Origin: Paraneptunicella aestuarii
Lineage (GTDB): Bacteria > Pseudomonadota > Gammaproteobacteria > Enterobacterales > Alteromonadaceae
DNA: 64,000 nt
Reading direction: 5' to 3'
Assembly: GCF_019900845.1 (NCBI RefSeq)
Contig: NZ_CP074570.1
Span: forward strand, 310,001 to 374,000
Part shown: positions 27,267-35,113 of the stretch, one piece after another
How positions within the stretch are numbered: the first letter of the stretch is position 1
Layout of the letters: each line of letters starts with the position of its first letter
Made by a program: the position numbers and the translations under genes
The notes under the pieces: model-generated
What the model was told of the DNA's origin: nothing
Database searches by the model: none
Seen by the model: the letters and a program-made list of their open reading frames with translations, nothing else

Positions 27267-28622
27267 GTGAACCAAACTGAATTACGTGGCGCCTTTTCAC
27301 TAGCGGCTATCTATTTGATGCGCATGTTAGGGCTATTTATGATAATGCCTGTGATTGCATTATTAGCGCCCGCTTATCCTGATTATTCTCCTATGTTGGT
27401 TGGCCTTGCGATTGGCGGTTACGGTCTAACTCAAGCTCTGATGCAAATCCCGATGGGAATGTTGTCTGATCGATTCGGGCGTAAGCCTATTATTGCTTTC
27501 GGCTTGGTCATGTTCGTTGCTGGTAGCGTGATTGCGGCAATGGCAGATTCGTTGTGGATGGTTGTGTTTGGGCGTGTGCTTCAAGGCGCTGGTGCTATTG
27601 CTGGAGCCGTAATGGCATTGGCGGCTGACATCAGCCGTGAAAATCAACGTGCTAAAGTAATGGCAATTATTGGCATTGCCATTGGCTTTTCATTTTATTT
27701 GGCTGTGATTATCGGGCCTGTGATTGCTTCAAGTATGGGGCTGTCGGGGATTTTTTCTGTAACCGCTGTCTTGGCTGTGCTGTGTTTCCCCCTTTTGTTC
27801 TTCGGTGTTCCATCTATTGATCAGGCCGCGCCAAGAGGTGATACGCTTCCTAGTCTCGAAGGCATTCGCCAGTTAGTGAGCGAGCCATCCTTGTGGCGTT
27901 TAAATATCAGCGTGTTATTGCTGCACTGTTTGATAACCCTGATTTTTGTTCAGCTTCCCGTTTTGTTTTTAAATCAGGGCTGGCAATTAGCCGAGCATTG
28001 GACGCTGTATCTGCCCATTCTTATTGCCTCTATTTTTGGTATGGCGCTATTGATGGGGTTGCAACGTAAGCTGCTAGGTGGCCATATCATGCGTTTAAGC
28101 ATTTTGATGCTGGCGATGGCATGTAGCGGTTTGGCTTGGCATGGTGAAAAAGCCTTGTTCCTGTTCTTCTTTGTTTGGGTGTTCTTTTCTGCATTTAACT
28201 ATTTGGAAGCGAATTTTCCGGCACTGGTTTCCAGTATTGCGCCAGCTGGGCAGAAAGGTTCTGCGATGGGCATTTATGCCAGCTTCCAGTTCTTTGGTGC
28301 TTTTTTAGGTGGAGTGTTGTCAGGGTATCTGTCCGGACATTTCGATATTCACACGGTTTTTGTTACTGCCACAGGCATGTGTGTATTGTGGCTGTTTATG
28401 TTTGTTGGCTTTCAGGGAGCCCAGCATTTAAAACGTTATACATTGGCTTATAATTTGCCGGGTGTTTCCACCGAAGAGCTGCGAGAGCTGTTTGGCAATA
28501 TTGATGGCATTATTGATTTCACAATAGTGCCGCAAGAATCTGCCGTTTATTTGAAAGTGGATTCTCAGGTATTCGATTTGCAACAAGCGCGCAAAATAGC
28601 GAATCCTGAGTCAGCCTCATAA
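27267..28622 (+). CDS. MFS transporter, YajR-like, with C-terminal domain
   Basis: A 451-residue transporter with 12 membrane helices and motif A GMLSDRFGRKPI after helix 2. After the last helix (VLWLFMFVGFQGAQ) about 65 soluble residues, VSTEELRELFGNIDGIIDFT and ESAVYLKVDS, form a ferredoxin-like domain as in YajR of E. coli, whose substrate is unsettled. The start is a GTG at 27267 without an obvious ribosome site. Its place between uvrA and ssb interrupts the divergent uvrA-ssb arrangement of enterobacteria. Confidence 0.85.
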   Translation: MNQTELRGAFSLAAIYLMRMLGLFMIMPVIALLAPAYPDYSPMLVGLAIGGYGLTQALMQIPMGMLSDRFGRKPIIAFGLVMFVAGSVIAAMADSLWMVVFGRVLQGAGAIAGAVMALAADISRENQRAKVMAIIGIAIGFSFYLAVIIGPVIASSMGLSGIFSVTAVLAVLCFPLLFFGVPSIDQAAPRGDTLPSLEGIRQLVSEPSLWRLNISVLLLHCLITLIFVQLPVLFLNQGWQLAEHWTLYLPILIASIFGMALLMGLQRKLLGGHIMRLSILMLAMACSGLAWHGEKALFLFFFVWVFFSAFNYLEANFPALVSSIAPAGQKGSAMGIYASFQFFGAFLGGVLSGYLSGHFDIHTVFVTATGMCVLWLFMFVGFQGAQHLKRYTLAYNLPGVSTEELRELFGNIDGIIDFTIVPQESAVYLKVDSQVFDLQQARKIANPESAS

Positions 28623-28634
28623 AATGGTTGCGGA

Positions 28635-29066
28635 CTAAGCCTGATTTTTGCGCTCAGCCAAAATACCCAATACGAAATAAATACTGATAACCATTCCCGC
28701 AAACCAGTTTCTATCTGGTAATCCAACCAATTTACTCACAGCCACTTCGCCATAATTGGCAAGTAATCCATAGCCAAATGAGCAGAGTAAAACAAAAGAC
28801 AACATGCGTAATATGTAGTGGTAAGGCTGCATCGCTCTTTTGAGTAGTCGGTTGATGTTATCGCCGTACAAAACCAGTAGCACTGCGATCCAGGACGTGA
28901 CTAGCACATTGCGGTAATTCCATAGCCAGTTAGACGCGTCACTATTAAGAGAAAAAAGCCAATCCATAATTTTCCTGGGCAAAACACAATGAAAGTCGAA
29001 TAAGGTAGCCGGATCATCTAATAGCGTGGGGAAATTGGCAACCATATCGAGAGCATTAGTTATCAT
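28635..29066 (-). CDS. DUF3392 membrane protein
   Basis: A 143-residue inner-membrane protein with three hydrophobic helices (NVLVTSWIAVLLVLYG, ILRMLSFVLLCSFGYGLLA and WFAGMVISIYFVLGILA). The segment YGDNINRLLKRAMQPYHYIL followed by RMLSFVLLCSFGYGLL is typical of DUF3392, a family of marine gammaproteobacteria with unknown function. It is convergent with the MFS gene (12 bases between stops) and divergent from ssb. Confidence 0.8.
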   Translation of the reverse strand: MITNALDMVANFPTLLDDPATLFDFHCVLPRKIMDWLFSLNSDASNWLWNYRNVLVTSWIAVLLVLYGDNINRLLKRAMQPYHYILRMLSFVLLCSFGYGLLANYGEVAVSKLVGLPDRNWFAGMVISIYFVLGILAERKNQA

Positions 29067-29214
29067 GTCCGATAATTAAGTTATTAATTAGGTTTCCGAC
29101 AGACCTCACTCTACGTTATCATTCGAGGCAAATCTAAAAAGTAAAGCTTGGACAAAGATTGGCCGCTTGCCTCTCATTGTTTTAGCACTGATGGTTAAAG
29201 AGTTAGGAGCAACC

Positions 29215-29766
29215 ATGGCAAGTAGGGGAATAAATAAAGTTATTCTGGTCGGTAATTTGGGACAAGACCCTGAAGTAAAATATATGCCGAATGGCAATGC
29301 AGTGACCAACATTAGTATCGCGACGAGCGAAAGCTGGAAAGATCAGTCAGGTCAGCCTGTTGAAAAAACCGAGTGGCACCGTGTTGTCATGTTCCGTAAG
29401 TTAGCGGAAATCGCAGGCCAGTATCTGCGCAAAGGTTCACAGGTATATATTGAAGGAAAACTGCAAACGCGTAAGTGGCAGGATCAAAACGGTCAGGATC
29501 GTTACTCTACCGAAATTGTTGCTGAAAACATGCAAATGTTGGGCGGTCGTACTGAAGGTGGTGCGGGTGGTTATCAACAAAACCAGGGGATGGGCGGTGG
29601 AGCTCCACAACAGCCATCTTACCAGCAAATGCCACCACAGCGCGGCGGTAATATGAACCAGGGACAACCTGCTCAACAACCCGGTGGTTTTAATCAGGCT
29701 CCACAACAGCCTCATCAACCAATGTCAGAACCAGACTTCGATTTTGACGACGATATTCCGTTCTGA
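29215..29766 (+). CDS. ssb: Single-stranded DNA-binding protein
   Basis: Binds single-stranded DNA in replication, recombination and repair as a tetramer. The start [20 protein letters not shown] follows TTAGGAGC. The OB fold covers about residues 1-112, then a Gly/Gln/Pro/Met-rich flexible linker, and the acidic tip [10 protein letters not shown], which recruits partner proteins. The total of 183 residues is normal. A longer in-frame reading from 29167 is not supported. It has a strong terminator. Confidence 0.98.
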   Translation: MASRGINKVILVGNLGQDPEVKYMPNGNAVTNISIATSESWKDQSGQPVEKTEWHRVVMFRKLAEIAGQYLRKGSQVYIEGKLQTRKWQDQNGQDRYSTEIVAENMQMLGGRTEGGAGGYQQNQGMGGGAPQQPSYQQMPPQRGGNMNQGQPAQQPGGFNQAPQQPHQPMSEPDFDFDDDIPF

Positions 29767-29802
29767 TCCGTAATAGGATTAAGAATGTAGACTTTTTTGA
29801 AG

Positions 29803-29824
29803 GCCGCTTTTTAAGCGGCTTTTT
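29803..29824 (+). terminator. Rho-independent terminator of ssb
   Basis: GCCGCTT (29803-29809) and AAGCGGC (29813-29819) form a perfect stem, followed by TTTTT. Confidence 0.9.
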
Positions 29825-29993
29825 GTTTTTATTGACTTAAAGTCAATTGGGGTAATTGCAAAGGAGTCTATTCGCTACGGTATATAATTTCTCTGTACTT
29901 AATGCAGCAAGACGCTAGGATGATCGTCTAAACAAAAATGTTGTTAAGCAACAATGTGAATAAAAATAATGACGACTTTTAGGGATGCGTTAG

Positions 29994-31145
29994 ATGGCAA
30001 AAGTGTTTGCACTTACACAGGGTCTTGCTCCCAATCATGACCATGAATATGCAATAAATAACTTAATTGACTCCCCGTGGGCAAACGACTTATTTATCAG
30101 TGTGGCATTTGTGAAGGAAGCGGGAGTATCAAAAATTGAGGCGGCGCTACATAGACAGAACAATATAGCTCAAGTATTTGTGGGCATATCCAACGGAATA
30201 ACCTCTAAACAGGCATTAGCCAAACTCTTGGCAATCGGTGTACATCCTTATGTTATTGACATGGGGACACAAGCAAGCCTTTTCCATCCGAAACTTTATG
30301 CGGCGATCGGCGATCAACAAGCCACCGTTATTGTGGGGAGCGCGAATCTCACAGGGAGGGGGCTTAGCGGTAACGTAGAAGTGAGTACAAAGGTAGAATT
30401 GGATTTAACTGAGCATGATGATAGCCAGTATGTATCGACACTGGTCGATCCATTCAGAGCCTTGATTGGTCAATACCCACTGAATGTTTTTCAGATCACC
30501 ACAGGAAATCAGTTAGACGATCTCGTAAGTGAAGGGCGGTTGGAAGATGAAAGTGTCAAGAAGGGGGCTTCTGTTACTGGCACCAAGTCTCCTGGCGGGC
30601 GGTCAGTTGCAATCCCTTCATTGCCAATACATCGCAGAAAGCCTCAGGCGTTGCCGCAACTTCTTCCTGTTCAAGTCGCCCCCAACCCGCAAAATCCGCA
30701 GGTCGCTCCTGTTACTGGATTAGTTTGGGCAAGCAAAGAATTAACGGAAAGAGATTTGAATATCCCTACTGGCAGCAATACTAATGCAACAGGGTCTATG
30801 TATTTGAAGAAAGGTCTATTCGGCGGTATTGATCAGCGGCACTATTTCAAAGATATCGTGTTCGCAGGACTTACCTGGACACCTGATGCCAGACTCAGCA
30901 AGCGTCATCTATTAAGGGCAACTGCCAATTTTGAAATTATTATTAATGGTATATCCAATGGTTATTACAATTTGCGTCTGACTCATAACTCGAAAACGGA
31001 CACGCCAACGTACAAGGAGAACAATTCAATGACTCAGATTCACTGGGGAACTGCAAAAGCAATTATCGCTCAGAGAGGACTGCTAGGTAAGCATATGGCT
31101 CTTTACTATTTGGGTGATAGTAACTACCAGATAGAAATCACCTAA
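29994..31145 (+). CDS. PLD-fold restriction endonuclease (NgoFVII/BfiI-like)
   Basis: A 383-residue protein with a single phospholipase-D-type nuclease motif: FHPKLYAAIGDQQATVIVGS then ANLTGRGLSGNVE (H-x-K, then S-A-N-x-T) near residues 97-130. Enzymes of this type need no metal and act as dimers sharing one active site. A Pro/Gln-rich linker at about 205-250 leads to a C-terminal domain (LFGGIDQRHYFKDIVFAGLT to the end) likely to recognise DNA, as the B3-like domain does in BfiI. Convergent pairing with an N6-adenine methyltransferase supports a Type II restriction enzyme. The recognition site is unknown. AGGGA lies upstream of the start. Confidence 0.82.
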   Translation: MAKVFALTQGLAPNHDHEYAINNLIDSPWANDLFISVAFVKEAGVSKIEAALHRQNNIAQVFVGISNGITSKQALAKLLAIGVHPYVIDMGTQASLFHPKLYAAIGDQQATVIVGSANLTGRGLSGNVEVSTKVELDLTEHDDSQYVSTLVDPFRALIGQYPLNVFQITTGNQLDDLVSEGRLEDESVKKGASVTGTKSPGGRSVAIPSLPIHRRKPQALPQLLPVQVAPNPQNPQVAPVTGLVWASKELTERDLNIPTGSNTNATGSMYLKKGLFGGIDQRHYFKDIVFAGLTWTPDARLSKRHLLRATANFEIIINGISNGYYNLRLTHNSKTDTPTYKENNSMTQIHWGTAKAIIAQRGLLGKHMALYYLGDSNYQIEIT

Positions 31146-31154
31146 ATGTGTTTA

Positions 31155-31180
31155 GAGGTGTCAGGTATACTAGACGCCTC
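31155..31180. terminator. Hairpin between convergent R and M genes
   Basis: GAGGTGTC (31155-31162) pairs with GACGCCTC (31173-31180) at seven positions plus one wobble. It lies in the 46-base gap between the convergent stops and could terminate both transcripts. Confidence 0.5.
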
Positions 31181-31191
31181 ATTTACCCTGA

Positions 31192-32820
31192 CTATTTTCT
31201 CTGTCTCCGATCCCGGAACCAAGACCAAATTTGAACTAACCTCTCGACCTCTTGCTGAGACAAACCAATATGCTGTAACACACGATAGCCGTTTCTGCGT
31301 AATACCTCTTCCATTGGCAGTGTTCTAATTTCCTCATCAAGGAGTGCTAACTGCGTTTCAACTCCATCAGGAATAGGTAGCCATAACTTTTCAATTTCTG
31401 ATGGCACCAACTCTAATACACCACCACCATAATAACGCCCGTTCAACTCAGCAGAAATTGCAGTGATTGGATTCATAAAGAAATACACAAGAGTCTCGGG
31501 CTCAACATTACCCAGCGGCTTTATTCTGTAAGCTGTATCAGTGGTGTATGCACTAATCTGGTTGGAAATTAAACGTGGTGCATCGTGGCAGCGCTTAAGC
31601 ATTCCTATAGAGGTAGCATAAACAGAAGGCACCTTGTACCAAGGTTTGCGGATTCGGCATTTGTAGCGCTTGTGTAATTCTTCCTGTTCGCCCTGAGCGA
31701 TGTATTGCTTCACGCTATCGGGATAGGTGTCGAGCTCGTCCTCAAGAAGAAGAAAGTTCGTTGGATTTCCTGAATCACGATTTGACTGGTGTTGTGCCTT
31801 GTCATATATGACACCTTTACAGTGCTCACTGCGCCCAAACATAGGATGCACGTATTTATGTAATTTGTGTCGCGTTACCGTTTCGTCATCAATTAGAAAA
31901 AATTTGTTTGCACCAGTAACGATTCCAACATCTACAGTAGCAATTTCACTGTAGAGGTGGACGTTATCGTGTTGACAAATGCCATTATAAAAATCCAGAT
32001 CTTCGGGTGAGAACAGAGCCTTAGTCCACTTTCCTGCGATAGTCTCACCGTTTATTCCGACGGCGTTTTCGAAGAGTTGATTAGGCTCAGTTTCCAGAAA
32101 ATCAAACCCGCGCACACTCTCAATGGCGACACCTTGAGTTGGCTCATGAAAATCTATTTTCTTTTCAGCCATAATTATCACTGCACCTTGCAGTGTACCT
32201 TCGAACCAAATTTCCTGAGGGTCTATGATGACAACTTTACTGCATTCGGTACCAAGGTAAGTACGTAGCGACTGCGCGTGTAAAACATGCACAATCTCCG
32301 ATGGGATGACCATGCCGAGTCGACCACCTGGACGTAATAATGAAATAGAAGCCAAGATAAAAGGCACCCACGCATTGGTGTGTTTAGTGAATTTAAGACC
32401 GAGTGTTTGAAATACCCGTTCTGTGTTCAGCTGAAATTCCTTTTCAAGGAACTGATAACGGATGAACGGTGGATTACCTACGACAGCATCGAAGGGATGT
32501 GCCTGTTCTATTAATGCAAGATTGGCCCAATCCAAAAAGTCACCTTCGTTTACTTGAACATTATGTAACCCTGATTTAGCGGCTCTTGCTCTGGCTTTCT
32601 CAGCTTCGACATCGAACAATTCATATGCGGTGACTTGTATGTGTTCATTGAGTGTTTTTTCTGCAATGCTTTGTAAGAAGACGCCATCCCCACAACTAGG
32701 TTCTACAATGTGTTCGGGATTTATTGAGCATACCCAACTTGTAACATAATCAGCCAAAGATTTTGGTGTATAGTAGCCACCCCTGAGCTTTTGGGTTGTC
32801 TGGTCTGCTTTGAACTTCAC
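31192..32820 (-). CDS. N6-adenine DNA methyltransferase, gamma type
   Basis: A 542-residue Type II modification enzyme. The motif order is that of gamma-class N6-adenine methyltransferases such as M.TaqI: YYTPKSLADYV (motif X) near residue 16, the SAM-binding EPSCGDGVFL (motif I) near 39, then the catalytic GNPPFIRYQF (motif IV) near 115. The remaining 300 residues, rich in aromatic and basic residues, should hold the target-recognition domain. Its start overlaps the small RHH gene by four bases (ATGA), so the two are translated together. It protects the host from the convergent PLD-type nuclease. The N-terminal LRGGYYTPKSLADY form also occurs in Eco57I-like enzymes. Confidence 0.92.
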   Translation of the reverse strand: MKFKADQTTQKLRGGYYTPKSLADYVTSWVCSINPEHIVEPSCGDGVFLQSIAEKTLNEHIQVTAYELFDVEAEKARARAAKSGLHNVQVNEGDFLDWANLALIEQAHPFDAVVGNPPFIRYQFLEKEFQLNTERVFQTLGLKFTKHTNAWVPFILASISLLRPGGRLGMVIPSEIVHVLHAQSLRTYLGTECSKVVIIDPQEIWFEGTLQGAVIIMAEKKIDFHEPTQGVAIESVRGFDFLETEPNQLFENAVGINGETIAGKWTKALFSPEDLDFYNGICQHDNVHLYSEIATVDVGIVTGANKFFLIDDETVTRHKLHKYVHPMFGRSEHCKGVIYDKAQHQSNRDSGNPTNFLLLEDELDTYPDSVKQYIAQGEQEELHKRYKCRIRKPWYKVPSVYATSIGMLKRCHDAPRLISNQISAYTTDTAYRIKPLGNVEPETLVYFFMNPITAISAELNGRYYGGGVLELVPSEIEKLWLPIPDGVETQLALLDEEIRTLPMEEVLRRNGYRVLQHIGLSQQEVERLVQIWSWFRDRRQRK

Positions 32821-33005
32821 TCTTTATCACTCCCGAAACTATCCAGCTCAGCCTTGAGTCTTTTTTTCACATAAGACGATGAAGACTCGGTAAACCACTC
32901 TTTTAACGTTTTCTGCTCTAACGCTAATACCGCGTAGAGCTTACGTTTTAAGTCCGGATCAATCTCAAGGACCACACGGCCCGAATCACCTTTTGCCATA
33001 ACCAT
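32817..33005 (-). CDS. Ribbon-helix-helix small protein of the R-M locus
   Basis: A 62-residue protein (60 if translation starts at the second ATG, 32999). GRVVLEIDPDLKRKLYAVLA followed by LEQKTLKEWFTESSSSYVKK gives the strand-helix-helix pattern of MetJ/Arc repressors. It overlaps the methyltransferase start by four bases. Short DNA-binding proteins at the head of a methyltransferase operon often act as controllers that delay or limit expression; here the controller would be of the RHH type, unlike the usual HTH C-proteins. A 10-bp inverted repeat just upstream is a candidate operator. Confidence 0.7.
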   Translation of the reverse strand: MVMAKGDSGRVVLEIDPDLKRKLYAVLALEQKTLKEWFTESSSSYVKKRLKAELDSFGSDKE

Positions 33006-33020
33006 TCACTGTAATGTAAG

Positions 33021-33068
33021 TTACTTATGTTAGTTATATCATATTTATTACATGTAGCACATAAGTAA
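33021..33068. promoter_or_regulatory. 10-bp inverted repeat, candidate operator of the R-M operon
   Basis: TTACTTATGT (33021-33030) and ACATAAGTAA (33059-33068) are exact inverse repeats with centres 38 bases apart, 16-63 bases upstream of the RHH gene. They could bind the RHH protein as two sites with looping or cooperative contact. Confidence 0.5.
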
Positions 33069-33500
33069 GTTGTGTTTTGGGTTTGTTTATTGTGCAACGA
33101 AAGGTAGTGTGGTGTTTAACCATCATCAGGTAAGCGAAAGATATCGACTGTATTGTTTGAGAGGATAGATTGATACGATAACGGGGGATCTTATACTGAA
33201 TATAAGTCCAGATTGTATGTACTTAGATATTTTAAATGCGTAAAGAACAGAAACATATCGGTAGCTAAAATTGACAAGAGTTGTATTCTACGAAGATGGA
33301 AATAGCATTTTAGCTAAGAAATCTTTTTGCAGCGGTAACATAATAAGGAAAAACAAAGCCAAGGATGCAATGTGTCACACACACGAAAACTTTACACATT
33401 TTTCGATGCATTACCGTTCTAAATGACGCAAGGTCTATGCTGTTAGTTTATTTTCAAATGAATCTGATTAACCATTTGATATAAAGTATAAATTTTAGAG

Positions 33501-33541
33501 AAAGGCTCTATTGATGTGTAAACATTAGTGGAGCCTTTTTT
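33501..33541 (+). terminator. Orphan Rho-independent terminator
   Basis: AAAGGCTC (33501-33508) and GAGCCTTT (33531-33538) form a perfect stem with a 22-base loop and then TTTTTT counting the stem's T's. An inner ATGT/ACAT pairing can stack in the loop. No gene on this strand precedes it in the region, so it may end a small RNA or unrecognised short transcript. Confidence 0.6.
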
Positions 33542-33655
33542 ATTGTTGCCATCTTGATTGATTGTTTAAACCCGACCATGTCTGGTGATGGCTGTTGCTT
33601 TCATATGTGTTAGTGTCAATAACCTAAATTTATATACATTAATTCAAGGATGTTC

Positions 33656-34402
33656 ATGACAAATAAAGTGGCGTTAATTACGGGTAGTAGCCGGGGGATT
33701 GGGGCTAAAACGGCTTTGCTATTTGCACAGCGTGGCTACGCTATCGTTCTCAATTATCGAAGCTCATATGTTGATGCGGAAAACTTACAAAGAGAAATTA
33801 TTTCACTAGGAGTCGAATGCATCGCTGTTCAAGCGGATGTTTCCAAACAGGAAGATGTTGAAAGGCTATTTAAAGAAGCGGATAAACTGGGTCAGTTGGC
33901 TGTCCTGGTAAACAATGCCGGAATTTTAGATAAGCAATCAAGGCTTGAGCAAATATCTCCAGAGCGGTTTCTAAGGGTGCTGGAAGTGAATGTGTTATCT
34001 TGCTTTTTATGTACCAAAGAGGCGATTAAACGCATGTCTACAAAGTATGGAGGTACGGGGGGAGCTATTGTAAATGTGTCATCTGCTGCTTCGAAAACAG
34101 GCTCACCGAATGAATATGTTGATTATGCAGCATCTAAAGGTGCCATGGACACACTAACTCGTGGAGCGGCTATTGAGTTGGCCGATGAAGGTATTAGGGT
34201 TAATGGTGTTCGTCCCGCTTTGATTTATACCGATATGCATTCATTAGGAGGTCAGGCAGACAGAGTCGACCGCTTGAAAGGAAATTTGCCACTAAAAAGA
34301 GGCGGAACTCCTGAAGAAGTCGCTGAAGCTATAATATGGTTAGCGACGGAAAAATCATCATTTGTTACTGGAAGTTTTATTGATACAACGGGCGGATTAT
34401 AA
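33656..34402 (+). CDS. SDR-family oxidoreductase
   Basis: A 248-residue short-chain dehydrogenase/reductase. The cofactor motif TGSSRGIG lies near residue 10, NNAG near 88, and the catalytic Ser (VSSAAS near 140) and YVDYAASK near 157. It ends in FIDTTGGL, like many glucose or 3-oxoacyl reductases. The residues NYRS after the second strand favour NADP. The second ATG (33656) is chosen because AAGGA lies at proper distance. It stands alone between the R-M locus and the efflux operon; the substrate is unknown. Confidence 0.9.
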   Translation: MTNKVALITGSSRGIGAKTALLFAQRGYAIVLNYRSSYVDAENLQREIISLGVECIAVQADVSKQEDVERLFKEADKLGQLAVLVNNAGILDKQSRLEQISPERFLRVLEVNVLSCFLCTKEAIKRMSTKYGGTGGAIVNVSSAASKTGSPNEYVDYAASKGAMDTLTRGAAIELADEGIRVNGVRPALIYTDMHSLGGQADRVDRLKGNLPLKRGGTPEEVAEAIIWLATEKSSFVTGSFIDTTGGL

Positions 34403-34530
34403 TTGTTTCCACCCATTGAAGCCCCTCGAATTTAAATGGCAGTATCATTTATTTCCGCTAGGTTCAGTTCTAAGGATTGAATGACAGAGAGCCCTATCCT
34501 TTTTTCACTTTATGATCAGTTGTAAACCTT

Positions 34531-34558
34531 CTCTAATTAGTTACATCCATAATTAGAG
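34531..34558 (+). terminator. Possible terminator of the SDR gene
   Basis: Perfect 9-bp arms CTCTAATTA and TAATTAGAG with a 10-base loop, then TTTTCC. The stem is A/T-rich, so termination may be weak. Confidence 0.45.
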
Positions 34559-34642
34559 TTTTCCTGCTGATTTTTCTTCAAAGCTCGTAATTTATGGGGC
34601 TTTATCGTTAATGAGATTTGTATATCATATGGATGCTAAATT

Positions 34643-34668
34643 AAAAAACCGATTGCTTGTCGGTTTTT
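34643..34668. promoter_or_regulatory. 26-bp dyad, copy A (before blaI)
   Basis: The arms AAAAACCGA (34644-34652) and TCGGTTTTT (34660-34668) flank the loop TTGCTTG. The same dyad with one base change in the loop occurs at 36149-36174. It lies 60 bases upstream of blaI. It could be the BlaI operator, or a terminator/attenuator, since the right arm ends in a T-run. Confidence 0.6.
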
Positions 34669-34727
34669 GTTCTGTCATGATGCCGCTCATTATTTTGTGA
34701 GCTTCTTCATCATGAGAGAATTTTGTC

Positions 34728-35111
34728 ATGCAATTAGGTGAATTGGAAAAGCAGGTACTACAGCATCTTTGGTCTGTGAGTGAAGCAGATGCAAAGCAAG
34801 TACATCTCATCCTTGGGCAAGCTCGTGGTATATCCTTAAATACTATCCAAAGTACGTTGGATAGATTGTTTAAAAAGAAACTCCTAAGCCGAACCAAACA
34901 AGGCCATGCCTATTTGTACAGAACGGCCATTGATCGTGAAGGCTTGATTTCCAAATTAATTAGCAATGTAACCAGCGATTTTGTCGAAGAAGGTGAGCAT
35001 AGTCTTATTGCTGCCTTTTGTTCGGAATCTGCGAACCTTGACGATGCCCAACTGGATCAATTGCAAGCGTTGATCGAGCAGCAACGAGAGTTGCGCAAGG
35101 GGCGTAAGTAG
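34728..35111 (+). CDS. BlaI/MecI/CopY-family transcriptional repressor
   Basis: A 127-residue winged-helix repressor. The N-terminus MQLGELEKQVLQHLW, the recognition helix region SLNTIQSTLDRLFKKKLLSR and the wing TKQGHAYLYRT are characteristic of the family, followed by a C-terminal dimerisation helix region. Members repress beta-lactamase genes (BlaI, MecI; inactivated by cleavage via BlaR1) or copper genes (CopY). No CxC metal motif of CopY is present. The next gene, two bases on, encodes a BlaR1-type M56 protease without a penicillin-binding sensor, and metal-efflux genes follow, so it most likely controls the efflux operon. Confidence 0.92.
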   Translation: MQLGELEKQVLQHLWSVSEADAKQVHLILGQARGISLNTIQSTLDRLFKKKLLSRTKQGHAYLYRTAIDREGLISKLISNVTSDFVEEGEHSLIAAFCSESANLDDAQLDQLQALIEQQRELRKGRK

Positions 35112-35113
35112 TT

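Larger units (their letters stand above)
33006..33655. other. 650-bp A/T-rich intergenic region
   Basis: No convincing gene. It contains an inverted repeat next to the RHH gene (33021-33068) and a terminator-like hairpin at 33501-33541 with no recognised gene before it. AAGGA at 33646-33650 is the SDR ribosome site. Confidence 0.5.
34403..34727. other. 325-bp region before the efflux operon
   Basis: No gene is seen. A 9-bp dyad CTCTAATTA/TAATTAGAG (34531-34558) followed by TTTTCC may terminate the SDR transcript. TATATCATAT near 34621-34630 is a possible -10 for blaI. The repeated 26-bp hairpin lies at 34643-34668. Confidence 0.5.

Noticed and set aside
29340..29770. Gln/Gly/Pro-rich repeats in ssb as a tandem repeat element
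   Set aside because: This is the ordinary flexible linker of SSB; no regular repeat unit is present.
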